Below are positions 27,331 through 35,610 of a stretch of DNA of 64,000 bases, one piece after another. Numbering within the stretch: position 1 is the stretch's first letter; each line of letters starts with the position of its first letter. A program made the position numbers and the translations under genes. The DNA lies in contig CAVYTO010000001.1 of assembly GCA_963771505.1 (NCBI GenBank), positions 682,001 to 746,000 on the forward strand. Direction: 5' to 3'. Under the pieces are notes generated by a model. It had not been told where the DNA came from, ran no database searches, and was given only the letters and a program-made list of their open reading frames with translations. The stretch is from JAJPHW01 sp963771505. GTDB taxonomy: Bacteria; Acidobacteriota; Terriglobia; Terriglobales; Acidobacteriaceae.

Positions 27331-28278
27331 TCACCTAACGAAATGTTCCCATCCCTGAGGAAGCAGCTTTTCGGCTCTGTCATCATTGCCAATCAGGCGC
27401 ATGCCTGGCGCTTTGGTAATCACGCCAACTCGAGTGACTGCGATTCCCGCGATTTTTGCTGGAAGCTTATTCGTTCGCGGTGCAGCGAAGAGGAGTTCGT
27501 AATCCTCTCCACCATGGAGGGCCAGGGTTATATCCACGGGCGACCTTCCCGCGATGGCCCTCGGAATCAGCCTCTCTTCGATCTCCGCGCCGACGCCACT
27601 TTCTTCGCAGATGTGCGCCAGATCGGTCGAGAGGCCGTCGCTGGTGTCGATCATGGCGCTCGCGATTTTCTTTTCACGCAGATAGCGGCCGATTTCGATT
27701 CGTGGTTCCGGATGAAAATGGCGGGGCCAGTCCTTCGGACGTAGCTTCCGTCCCTTGAAAAGAAGTCGAAGAGCGGCCTCGGACGCTCCGAGGGATCCGG
27801 TGACGTAGACGCCGTCGCCGGGGCGCGCGCCGGAACGCGGAATCGCCCTTGATCTCGGCGCGGAACCCACGACCACGATGTCCGCCATAATTCCAGTCGG
27901 CGACTGCGCGGTGTCGCCGCCAGCCAACTGGACGTCATAGCGATCCGCAAGTTTCAGGAAGCCATCGAAGAACTGGTCGACCCAGCTTTGCTTCAACCCG
28001 GCGGGAAGCGCCAGGGAAAGAAACGCGACTCGAGGAATGCCTCCCATAGCCGCAATATCGCTGAGCCCACGGGCGAGGCAGCGGTGGCCGACGGACTCGG
28101 CCGGATGCCATTCGCGCCTGAAATGGATTCCTTCCAGACTGAAGTCGGTGGTCACGAGCGTTTCTTGTCCGGCGGGCATGTGCAGCACGGCGCAGTCGTC
28201 GCCGATGCCCACCGGCGCGGCGGAACGCCGGACACGGGCCCTGACTTTCCGGATTAGTTCTCTCTCGGAAATCGGCAC
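27331..28278 (-). CDS. thiL: Thiamine-monophosphate kinase
   Basis: Makes thiamine diphosphate from thiamine monophosphate and ATP. The 315-residue product starts at GTG and shows MPISERELIRKVRAR, GIGDDCAVL (metal/ATP site), VTTDFSLEGIHF, RGLSDIAAMGG, and DTSDGLSTDLAHICEESGVG, all standard ThiL/PurM-fold motifs. No other thiamin genes are near and no TPP riboswitch is visible upstream. Confidence 0.94.
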   Translation of the reverse strand: MPISERELIRKVRARVRRSAAPVGIGDDCAVLHMPAGQETLVTTDFSLEGIHFRREWHPAESVGHRCLARGLSDIAAMGGIPRVAFLSLALPAGLKQSWVDQFFDGFLKLADRYDVQLAGGDTAQSPTGIMADIVVVGSAPRSRAIPRSGARPGDGVYVTGSLGASEAALRLLFKGRKLRPKDWPRHFHPEPRIEIGRYLREKKIASAMIDTSDGLSTDLAHICEESGVGAEIEERLIPRAIAGRSPVDITLALHGGEDYELLFAAPRTNKLPAKIAGIAVTRVGVITKAPGMRLIGNDDRAEKLLPQGWEHFVR

Positions 28279-28394
28279 AATATATTAATGATGATAGAGG
28301 AAGCAGGCTACCCGAAATGGGCGTCGGATTTGTGGCGGGCCAAAACGGCATGCCTGGCCAGTAGGACAGGTTGCCATTACCCAGCCTTGGTAAC

Positions 28395-28610
28395 GGAAAT
28401 CGGGCTTGGGTTTCGTTGACAGGGGGAACCTAGTTTGTTACGGTTGATGAGGCTAATCACAACATTCTATTGGTTTAACCGCTGAAGCAGGCGGTTGTTG
28501 CAAAGAAATAGGATACGTTCCCAAGTCACCCAGCCGCTGCCGGATAGCAGCTAAGCCCAAGCGGGGCGCGGTTTTAAGGCGGCAACACCGCCGCGGGCAG
28601 GTAATCAAAA
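28395..28610 (+). promoter_or_regulatory. Candidate c-di-AMP (ydaO/yuaA) riboswitch upstream of M23 peptidase
   Basis: The ~330-bp leader before the peptidase gene contains elements resembling the ydaO-yuaA core: AGGGGGAACCTAG at ~28421-28433, a GAGGCTAATC element ~15 bases on, a variable stem region, and near the 3' end CCGGATAGCAGCTAAGC followed by AAGCGGGGC. In known examples GGGGGAACC, GGGUGAAUC and CAGCUAACCUCG-type segments occur in this order, and the genes controlled are often cell-wall hydrolases. The match is by eye and imperfect; no structure prediction was possible. Confidence 0.45.
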
Positions 28611-28638
28611 AGTTTTGTTACTGGCGAAGGGATTTCCA

Positions 28639-29541
28639 TTGCGTAAACGTTTTTACATCTTGTTCGTGGCCCGTGGCGATGACGGCCAGCTGCGGAAAAT
28701 TTCGATTCCCGCTCATTATTTATATGTGTTCGTGGTCGGCGTCGTTCTTGGTACGCTCAGCCTGACCGGAATTGCCAGCTCCTATGTGCGGATGCTGGCC
28801 AAAGTTTCCCGTTTTAACGAGCTCCGTTCCCAAAAAGAGCAGCTGACCAACCAGTATTCCCAGTTAGAAGAAGTCGCTAAAGAGAAAGACGCCCAGGTTG
28901 CATCGTTGGGATCGCTGGCCAGCGAAGTGTCTTCGCTTTATGGCCTCAAGCCGGAAGATGAACAAGGGACACCTGGAGTGGTGCAGGACGTTGTCGCTTC
29001 TTCGCTTGACCGGCTCTACACATTGAAGGCGACCGCTTTGAGCGGCGCCGCGACCACCGGTATTTCCTTAGGACTGACAAAGAATGCCACCCCCGGCGAC
29101 TGGATGCGGGCGAATTCCGCTCCGAACGTCTGGCCGGTGGAAGGTCCAATCACAGGTTCGTTTGGAGAACGCACGGATCCGTTTAACGGCGAAGGCGCGT
29201 TCCACAGCGGCGTGGATATTTCCGCCTCCGTGGGACAGCCCGTGATTGCCCCCGCCGACGGCACGGTTGAGTTTGCCGATTTCATGAACGGCTATGGCCG
29301 CATCGTGGTGTTGAGCCACGGCCACGGCATCAGCACTCGCTATGGACACTTGTCGAACTTCGCGGTAACCGCGGGGCAGCAAGTGCACCGCGGCGACACG
29401 ATCGGCTACGTGGGCGACAGCGGACGCAGCACCGGCCCGCACCTCCATTATGAAGTCCGCATCAACGACACCCCGGTGAACCCTCACAAATATCTCCGGT
29501 TGACGATGGCAAGCGCGGGCGGATTCGCCGCCGGCAGCTAG
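28639..29541 (+). CDS. M23-family (LytM) murein peptidase with N-terminal membrane anchor and coiled coil
   Basis: TTG 28639 is chosen because AAGGG lies 8 bases upstream; a longer frame from 28615 is possible. Residues 1-20 are cytoplasmic, one membrane span follows (YLYVFVVGVVLGTLSLTGIA), then a coiled coil (residues ~50-95), and a LytM domain with zinc ligands in FHSGVDISASVGQP and STGPHLHYEVRINDTPVNP (HxH). It should cut peptidoglycan cross-bridges or, if some ligands are lost, regulate amidases; the visible ligands look intact. A candidate c-di-AMP riboswitch precedes it. Confidence 0.9.
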   Translation: MRKRFYILFVARGDDGQLRKISIPAHYLYVFVVGVVLGTLSLTGIASSYVRMLAKVSRFNELRSQKEQLTNQYSQLEEVAKEKDAQVASLGSLASEVSSLYGLKPEDEQGTPGVVQDVVASSLDRLYTLKATALSGAATTGISLGLTKNATPGDWMRANSAPNVWPVEGPITGSFGERTDPFNGEGAFHSGVDISASVGQPVIAPADGTVEFADFMNGYGRIVVLSHGHGISTRYGHLSNFAVTAGQQVHRGDTIGYVGDSGRSTGPHLHYEVRINDTPVNPHKYLRLTMASAGGFAAGS

Positions 29542-29640
29542 CGCGACGTTCTTTCCTTATTTGATCTCATAAGAGTCTTCGCCCGGATTGATTTTCCCCG
29601 GCTTGAGAAAATTCTCCGTTGCAGTGAGAATGGAGCCTGC

Positions 29641-29730
29641 GGAGAGTTGGCCGAGCGGTTGATGGCACCGGTCTTGAAAACCGGCATACCTTAACGGGTA
29701 TCGGGGGTTCGAATCCCTCACTCTCCGCCA
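29641..29730 (+). tRNA. tRNA-Ser (anticodon UGA)
   Basis: Seven-pair acceptor GGAGAGT/ACTCTCC, GGCCGAGCGGTTGA D-arm, anticodon TGA in CGGTCTTGAAAACCG, long variable arm (CATACCTTAACGGGTATC), T-arm GGGGGTTCGAATCCCTC, discriminator G and encoded CCA. The 90-nt length with a long variable arm is typical of class II serine tRNA. It lies between the M23 and HAD genes. Confidence 0.97.
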
Positions 29731-29888
29731 GATTTCTCGAATCGAATTAATCCGCAAAAACCTCAAATTTCCCAGCAACTTATTGGAGTAACTTTCGGGA
29801 TATCTGTTGGAAACTTTTCGATTTCGACTGCTTTCGCAGCATATTCCTGCGCCCCACTTTGAATTGGCGCTTTACTCTTCGCCGACAA

Positions 29889-30554
29889 TTATGCGCCAGG
29901 GATGCCGAGGTCTTCGATGTGGGCGAGCATGTCTGCGGGATCGGCATAGACGCGGAAGGCTCCGGCCTGCTCCAACTCGCCTTGGCTGTAACCGCCGGAG
30001 AGCAGACCCACACCCAAAGCGCTTTTGCGGCCTGCGGCGAGCAGGTCCCAAATGCTATCGCCAACGACGATGGCGTCCGTCATGGAAACCCCGAGCCGTT
30101 GCGCCGCGAAAACGAACACATCGGGCGAAGGCTTTGCATTCTCAACATCGTCTCCGGTGACCACCGGAGCGTTCGGGGGGATTTTCAAATGCTTGAGCAG
30201 CCGCATAGTATGTTTGCGGTTGCCAGCGGTCGCAATCGCCCAGGGAATTCTGTTGGCGGTAAGGTGTTTCAGCAGATTGGTAGAGCCGGGGAGTTCCGAG
30301 ACAGCAGAAATCCGTTTTTCGAATAGCGAATCGTGACTTTTTTCGAGGCGTGCGAAATTTGGCTTGCGATTGTGATGTTCGCGGAGAAGCTGGTCGACCA
30401 GGTTCTTACCGTTCATTCCGATGCGGCGATGAATCTTCCACGTCGGGATGATGATTCCCTCCTTGCTAAACGCGAGCGACCAGGCGGAAACGTGAGCATA
30501 CACGCTGTCGATTAGGGTTCCATCGAGATCAAATAAAACGGCTGGCTTTTTCAT
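29889..30554 (-). CDS. HAD-superfamily phosphatase (phosphoglycolate phosphatase-like)
   Basis: The 221-residue product carries the four HAD motifs: FDLDGTLIDS (nucleophile Asp10, acid Asp12), IATAGN (Ser/Thr of motif II), Lys in NAKPSPDVFVFAA (motif III) and VVGDSIWDLLAAGRKS (motif IV). The helical cap (residues ~17-85) is of the C1 type found in phosphoglycolate phosphatase and beta-phosphoglucomutase relatives. Substrate unknown. It stands alone, downstream of the tRNA on the opposite strand. Confidence 0.88.
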   Translation of the reverse strand: MKKPAVLFDLDGTLIDSVYAHVSAWSLAFSKEGIIIPTWKIHRRIGMNGKNLVDQLLREHHNRKPNFARLEKSHDSLFEKRISAVSELPGSTNLLKHLTANRIPWAIATAGNRKHTMRLLKHLKIPPNAPVVTGDDVENAKPSPDVFVFAAQRLGVSMTDAIVVGDSIWDLLAAGRKSALGVGLLSGGYSQGELEQAGAFRVYADPADMLAHIEDLGIPGA

Positions 30555-30838
30555 ATCTATATACAGGTTAGCCTTAACCCCGGTACGCCGGCGAGGCGGA
30601 AGACGTCTAGTTTTACCACCGACTTTTGGGCGGGGATATTCATGGCCGGACCGGCTCTAAAGTTAAAGCTCTCCCCGAGCGGCACAGGGTGCTGGTGAGC
30701 CGCTTGGCTGGGCTTTAGACGGGACTGCGCCCGATCCAAGTATGGAGGCTGTACGGCTTCTTACACGCCACCCGCAACCGCAGCAGACTTCAAAACCCTG
30801 CCGCAAGACATTTACTCGACTCACACATTTCGCCGGCT

Positions 30839-31411
30839 TCATGAGTTCGAATCCTTCCGCTGCCGGTAGAGCGCGGGCACGACTTCGGCGGCCATGATAT
30901 TCACCTCCAAAGGGAGTTCGAGAAATTGCTGGACGACTTGCGAGGCTGCGAGCGGATCGCGAAGGACTTCGTGGTAATCCAATCGCTGAATAAGAATTTC
31001 AGGCCTGCTGTTGAACCAAGCGTCCACCTGGCGCAAGTGATTTTGGAATGCTTTCGAAAGAGCAAAGTCATCTACGCCAGAAGCACTAACGCCTCGGCGG
31101 CGCAGCATTTCGGCCTGGGAAGCAAGCACTTCGGCTAAAGGTCGCTGCATGAAAATAATTCGGTAGCTGCGGCCGGAGGGAAGCGACAAAAGAAGCTGTG
31201 AAATGCACTTCACCGCGCGCCCTTCGGCCAGATCGATCAAGGCCGGCTGTTTTGGAAGCTGCTTGATCCGCTCCCATTCGAAGTATCCGCGAGGATTGTC
31301 GTCGTCAGGAGTGCGCTCGCCATCGGTGAGGACGGGCATTCCGCCGGCGGCCAACATCTGCATCATGAGGGAAGTGCCGCAGCGCGGCAGGCCGGAAACA
31401 ATGGTGATCAA
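30839..31411 (-). CDS. Sulfotransferase-like P-loop protein
   Basis: The 190-residue product starts at TTG 31411 after an AGGAAA site. The N-terminal ITIVSGLPRCGTSLMMQML matches the 5'-phosphosulfate-binding P-loop of PAPS sulfotransferases, and YRIIFMQRPLAEVLASQ fits the 3'-phosphate-binding strand/helix with its Arg. A late LDYHEVLRDPLAASQVVQQF is also common in the family. It is shorter than typical (250-300), so it may be a minimal bacterial form. Acceptor unknown. It borders the gene-poor, decayed 31.4-33 kb zone. Confidence 0.7.
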   Translation of the reverse strand: MITIVSGLPRCGTSLMMQMLAAGGMPVLTDGERTPDDDNPRGYFEWERIKQLPKQPALIDLAEGRAVKCISQLLLSLPSGRSYRIIFMQRPLAEVLASQAEMLRRRGVSASGVDDFALSKAFQNHLRQVDAWFNSRPEILIQRLDYHEVLRDPLAASQVVQQFLELPLEVNIMAAEVVPALYRQRKDSNS

Positions 31412-31610
31412 GTTCGATTTCCTGCGGTGCTTTCGAGCATGGCCTTAGTTTAATGGCTTTGCGGGAAAGCTTCTTCGGTCTATCTCCTACCGAAAGCGTT
31501 CATACGTGTTTTGAAATCCCCACGGCGTACAGAGTGCCCTAGAAGCAGATCAGTAAACACGGTTTGGACGTGATTTCGAAAGGCCTCACGCTTTTCCCGA
31601 AGGCTGCCCT

Positions 31611-31895
31611 CAACACCCATCCTATGGACAAGGTCACGGAACGGTTGCAGGAGCCTGCACAACGGTTGCAAAGGCCTTCTTTGACGAGACCTGGCAGATA
31701 CCAAACCCAATGATTCCGAGCGACGACGGTCTCTGTTCCAGCCTTACACCGGAACCGAGACACTTTTGGTTGGGGATGAACTGAACAAACTGGCCGCCAA
31801 CATCGCAATCGGGCGCAACCACGCCGCCGTTCACTGGCGCTCGGACTATACTCGGTCACTCATCCTGGGGTCCACGCCGGAAGCTCCTGGCAGAG
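31611..31895 (+). pseudogene. Vanadium-dependent haloperoxidase (PAP2 superfamily) remnant
   Basis: On the plus strand one frame reads PSYGQGHGTVAGACTTVAKA then FFDETWQIPNPMIPSDDG (31617-31716). After a frameshift a second frame reads VGDELNKLAANIAIGRNHAA and VHWRSDYTRSLILG (31769-31870). These match the conserved C-terminal catalytic region of PAP2-type haloperoxidases/phosphatases, including the SGH-like and RxxxVHxRSD motifs with the vanadate/phosphate-binding His. No start or full-length frame remains. The rest of 31412-32400 holds no other gene I can support. Confidence 0.6.
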
Positions 31896-32005
31896 GCCAT
31901 CCCTGCTCGACGTCTACAAGTTCCAAAGCAATGTGGCGCAACGTTTCATCACCCAACACTTTCACGGCGCTGCAGTTCGTGTTGATAACTTACCAAACGT
32001 CGAGA

Positions 32006-32091
32006 AACCGGACTGCTGAAATGGCTTCGGGAGAAAACGAGTTAGTTTTCGACTTTCGTTACAGCCGCAGGTAGATTTCTCTGGTCCGGTT
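32006..32091. repeat. MITE-like element, copy 1
   Basis: An 86-bp unit with inverted ends AACCGGACTG and GGTCCGGTT. A second copy with the same internal landmarks (CGGGAGAAAACG, ATTTCTC) lies at 37402-37488. Similarity continues past the right end to GGCGGAGAG, the 3' tip of a serine tRNA, so the copied segment is about 180 bp. Confidence 0.55.
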
Positions 32092-32165
32092 AACGCGCAA
32101 TGTCGCGAAAATGCGGCAATTCTTGCGTTTTTGCTCAGATAACTAAGTGATTTTCTCTGCTTGCC

Positions 32166-32182
32166 AGACTGAATGGCGGAGA
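32166..32182 (-). other. Possible tRNA-Ser 3'-tip fragment
   Basis: TGGCGGAGAGAGTGGGA resembles (on the minus strand) the last bases of a class II serine tRNA with CCA, and it occupies the same position relative to the MITE-like repeat as the clear tRNA fragment at 37574. It is too short to stand alone. Confidence 0.35.
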
Positions 32183-32676
32183 GAGTGGGACCCACCAAAG
32201 ATTTTCCGAAACCCTCGTAAACACTGGCTAAAACACTGCCTATCAAAGACCTCGTATTGGCTCTGCTTTGAATTTCCCAGTCGAACTGGGTACTTTTTCT
32301 TGCCCAAAACAGCCACTTTAGGTAGCCGGTTGGGTAGCCGAAATCCTATTTGATCGCGGATAGGAAGTAAAATCCATTTCAACCGAAGGCGAACAAAATA
32401 CGAATATGCTACTCTTGTCGGCGTGGACGAGGGCCGCAAGCGCGTGCTGTTGATTGCTGCCGGCCTGGTTCGGGGAACGGAAGTGGGTGCCAAGAGTACT
32501 CTATTCCTGAACTGGAAACCTGCACTTCGAGCTGTAATACCAGCCGTTTGGTGCCAACTGAGAAAAATATTTGCAGTTGTTTATGCCAGCAGCTTGCGCC
32601 ACCGTCCTGCACTACCTGCGCGGTGCCGGGCACATGCACCGGCTAATCTCGGCTGAACTAAGTAAGGAGGTTGTCG

Positions 32677-33183
32677 ATGGATATCGTGCTTCGCTTTGCG
32701 GCATTAACCTTGCTGATCCACGCAAAGCTGGGCGCACGCGCAACTGTCGGGGTCGGTCGAATTCGCGAATCCCGCTCAGCGCGAGATATCCAACGTTAGC
32801 AACGGCTTAATCATTTCCTGGCAGGGCGGAACATTGGGCCAGCGCGACAGCGTGCAGGTCGAGATATTCGGGGAAGAGTCGTTGCGTTCCGTGGCACGCC
32901 TGAATGTCCTCAGACCTTTTGAGGACGCACGAGCGGTCGGTATTTACGACGTGTCCGCTCATGGTAATACGATTGCCGTTGCGGCTGTGTTCGAGAGTAG
33001 CGCGGGGAATAAGCGCATTCGTCCCGCCCCGGCGCTGATGCTTTTCAATTTTCAAGGGCAGTTCCTATCTGCTTTCGCATTGAAAGACGCGATTCTGCGA
33101 CTTGCGTTCGACGAAGGTTCAAACATCTGGGCGCTCTCGGACGCAGGGAACGGGAGCACAACAGCTGATCCTCGAATTTTGGA
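32677..33183 (+). pseudogene. Secreted protein broken by frameshift after its signal peptide
   Basis: A perfect AAGGAGG (32664-32670) precedes ATG 32677 and a signal peptide MDIVLRFAALTLLIHAKLGA. Near 32740 the sense jumps one frame to QLSGSVEFANPAQREISNVS, NGLIISWQGGTLGQRDSVQV, then VLRPFEDARAVGIYDVSAHG, FNFQGQFLSAFALKDAILRL and DEGSNIWALSDAGNG. The mature part looks like a beta-propeller-type acidobacterial protein of unknown function, and it ends abruptly near 33160 where another small coding frame begins. At least two frame disruptions make it a pseudogene. Confidence 0.55.
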
Positions 33184-33341
33184 ATGTCCGGGGTGGCAAT
33201 GTCGAATACGACCGCTTCACTAATCTTGTAGACCGGGTGCTCTCGGTGCCGCACAGCGTTATCAAGCAACGCATCGAAGAGCACCGCCACACGGTCGCGC
33301 AAAACCCAAACCGTCGCGGCCCAAAATCTAAAAAGTCTTAA
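33180..33341 (+). CDS. Small conserved protein with RRGPK tail, start uncertain
   Basis: In the frame ending at TAA 33341 the sequence FTNLVDRVLSVPHSVIKQRI EEHRHT...NPNRRGPKSKKS resembles short acidobacterial/cyanobacterial proteins with a VLSVP helix and a basic C-terminus, often near toxin-antitoxin genes. No ATG precedes the conserved part in frame; the frame runs back to 33102 through the end of the broken secreted gene. It may be the tail of a decayed gene. Confidence 0.4.
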   Translation, partial: WNVRGGNVEYDRFTNLVDRVLSVPHSVIKQRIEEHRHTVAQNPNRRGPKSKKS

Positions 33342-33444
33342 CTCTGCCCTGCTTTTTGCGTAGACGATTAGAACGTCGTTTCTCCCACCTTGCCAGTCAC
33401 CTCCGCATAGGTGAGCCGCTTCCCGACGATCTGCGAATCTTGAG

Positions 33445-33861
33445 CTATTTATACTCCATACTCGCAAAGACGATCTGCAACCTAAAAAGATCTAAAAGAA
33501 GGCTGCATTTTCTCTCGAAGTCGCGTTCAGCAATAAAGCTGGTGAAAATATCGGCAAAGCAAGTCTTTAATTTGGACAAACAGAGCGACTCCGGGATGCT
33601 GCTACCGGTTGGTCCGAATGACCCCCAGTAGCTGCTGACCACGTAGCTAAAAGATTCAACACCGCCGAATATGGCTTCACATGTATGGCGGGGTTCCAGT
33701 TCGGGTGGACAAGTGTATTCACCATTCAGGAAATCTGAAAACTCGAGACTCAATTCAATTATGGTCTTCAAGTGATCGAGCACTTCAAGCATGTAAGGTT
33801 TCGCGTCCTCGGTCATTGAGGTTTGCAAAGTCGTTACACGTTGGTAAAGGTCATCTCTCAT
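33445..33861 (-). CDS. Putative immunity protein for Rhs toxin tip
   Basis: A start at ATG 33861 with AGGA 8 bases before gives a 138-residue acidic, mainly helical protein (MRDDLYQRVTTLQTSMTEDA ... FTSFIAERDFERKCSLLLDL). It lies 7 bp after the Rhs stop on the same strand, the classical position for an immunity gene. A longer frame reaching 33999 overlaps the Rhs C-terminus and is rejected. No immunity family was recognised; the assignment is by position. Confidence 0.5.
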   Translation of the reverse strand: MRDDLYQRVTTLQTSMTEDAKPYMLEVLDHLKTIIELSLEFSDFLNGEYTCPPELEPRHTCEAIFGGVESFSYVVSSYWGSFGPTGSSIPESLCLSKLKTCFADIFTSFIAERDFERKCSLLLDLFRLQIVFASMEYK

Positions 33862-33868
33862 TTTCTTC

Positions 33869-35100
33869 CTACGCCGCCGCAAGCAGGTATGGGGCCGCCG
33901 CCGCGAGAGCGGCTTCAGCTGCGGCCTCTGCTGCCGCGACTGCGGCCGCCAGCTCCGCGGCTGTGCATGTGCATTGCCTTGCGACTTGTGCCAATGCATT
34001 TTTTAATCTGCCCATGGCTTGCTGTAAGGTCTTTTGATGGCCCGGATTTACAGTTCCCGGGGGGCCAAAGCCTCCTAAGTCGTTCTCGACTTGTGCCGTG
34101 GCCTTGGCTAACTCGGCCAGTGCCCTGAGACATGACGCGATGTTTTCGCCGCTTGGATCGGTATAGTTCGTCGGGTTGTTGCGCGCATACGAATAGTAGT
34201 TGATTCCGCCGTCGAACCCGATGGGATCTTCGCTAATAAACCGCCCTACATTCTGATCGTAGTAGCGGGCGCGATAGAAATACTCGCCGGTTTCGGCGTC
34301 GAATTCCCGGCTCGTGAACTGGAACGGATTCGGCGTGGTTCCAGTCGAAGCCAGCAGCTTTCCGTAGGAATCGTAGGTGTAGGTGTTCGCCAATGCGCCC
34401 GTCGAATTGCTCAACGAAGTAACCGATCCCAAGCCGTCGTGCTCGTAATAGTTCGACGTGCCAGAAATGATTTCCTGCAACGGCTCGTCGATTGAGTTAC
34501 TTTGCACATACCGCGCCAGCAAATTGCCGGTGAGGCCCACATCTTCGATCCGGTTTGCGCCGTCATACACATAATCCGTCGCGGTCGTCACCCCATTCTG
34601 CGTGAACGATTTCTGGCTGCGCCGCCCGAACGGATCGTACTTGAAGTTCAGCGTCCCGCCCGTGCCGGGCAGCGTGACCTGCGTCAGTTCGTTGTCGAGG
34701 TCCCACATATATTGTGTGCCGTCGGGTTTGGACTGCGTGTTGCCGTTTTTGTCGTATCCGTAGCTGCCCGAAGGCAGCGCCGTCAGCTCGTTCGACGAGT
34801 TGTAAGAATACGGACTCACTCCCAGAGAACTCAGTCTATTGCCCACAATGTCGTAGGTGTAGCTCTCTTTAGTCGCAGACCCCTGCTTGGCCGAAAGTAG
34901 CTGGTAGATGTTGTCGTAACCATAGGTAAGGGTTGTACCGAGGCGCTTGTCCGTTCGGGTGAGCCGGTTGCCCGCGCCGTCGTAAGTGTAGGCGGCACCG
35001 TCGAGTACGGTCGTCCCCAGCTTGTGCAGAACGCTCATCAGCCGCGACCGGATCGTAAAAATACGTTGTGGCCACGCTGTTAGGCCGGGTGAGCGAGTTT
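33869..35100 (-). pseudogene. Rhs/YD-repeat protein, C-terminal part with variable tip (5' truncated, frameshifted)
   Basis: Tandem YD repeats (YTYDGAGNRLTRTDKRLG, YGYDKNGNTQ, FKYDPFGRRSQKSF) lead to the Rhs core boundary FYRARYYDQNVGRFISEDPI followed by YSYARNNPTNYTDPSG. After it comes a ~95-residue variable tip, ending in an Ala-rich run. Upstream, LTRPNSVATTYFYDPVA continues the repeats in another frame, needing a one-base shift near 35045, and a tRNA-like fragment then ends the gene. Full Rhs proteins are >1000 residues with secretion domains; this is a displaced C-terminal cassette. The tip has no recognised toxin motif. Confidence 0.8.
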
Positions 35101-35110
35101 CGTCGGCTGA

Positions 35111-35136
35111 GCGGAGAGAGCGGGATTCGAACCCAC
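35111..35136 (-). other. tRNA-Ser-like 3' fragment (T-arm plus acceptor strand)
   Basis: On the minus strand GTGGGTTCGAATCCCGC forms a T-arm (5 pairs, one G-U) followed by TCTCTCCGC as in the 3' acceptor strand of serine tRNAs. It directly bounds the Rhs fragment. There is no 5' half. Probably an attachment-site remnant. Confidence 0.55.
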
Positions 35137-35201
35137 GTTAAAGCCCGACGTGTCCGTGACATACCGCCAGGTAATAACTTACCGAGAGAATGCGCCAGCA
35201 T

Positions 35202-35477
35202 TCGTGCTATCTACAGCCCAAACCAGTCCGGTTTTTTAGCGCACCTTAGGCGAACAGGACGCGATAGTGTGGCTAACATTGGTCACTGCCAACCACGTTA
35301 GCGCTCGGGCGGGTTAGCACGTGACTGTTTGCCTAGCGGGCAGTCTGCCGGTTCGCAAAAACTCCGTAGCATCGCTGACCGCGACCTTTTCTCGTTCGCG
35401 CAAATGGCGCTCGTCAATCTGTCCGGCGCCAATAGCAGGCGATGAGATCAAGGCTGGAGAGAAGAAAAGATGAAACC
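35202..35477. other. No gene recognised
   Basis: Between the Rhs boundary and the ligase remnant. Contains ACCAGTCCGGTT at ~35222, which shares its core with the ends of the MITE-like repeats. No supported frame. Confidence 0.3.
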
Positions 35478-35610
35478 TGCCGTTGGCTGAAGCCGGAGTC
35501 GGTGGCTCAGGTCGAGTTCAAGCAGTGGACACCGCACCGTCACCTGCGCCACCCTCGATTCGTTGCCAGAGGAGGTTAAGGAAGCCCGCCAAGTCAGGGC
35601 AGTTTATTTA
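35478..35610 (+). pseudogene. ATP-dependent DNA ligase (LigD-type) C-terminal remnant
   Basis: On the plus strand CRWLKPESVAQVEFKQWTPH then RHLRHPRFVA matches the OB-fold end of LigD ligases (WVKPELVAEVEF...EWT..G.LRHPRFVGLREDK). A frame jump gives PEEVKEARQV, like the REDK-ARDV end. No upstream ligase sequence remains. It overlaps the 3' end of the phosphoesterase gene on the other strand. Confidence 0.55.

Noticed and set aside
29557..29778. 73-codon minus-strand reading frame over the tRNA
   Set aside because: It is the antisense of tRNA-Ser(UGA); the RVRDSNPRYP-type peptide is a well-known translation artefact of tRNA genes.
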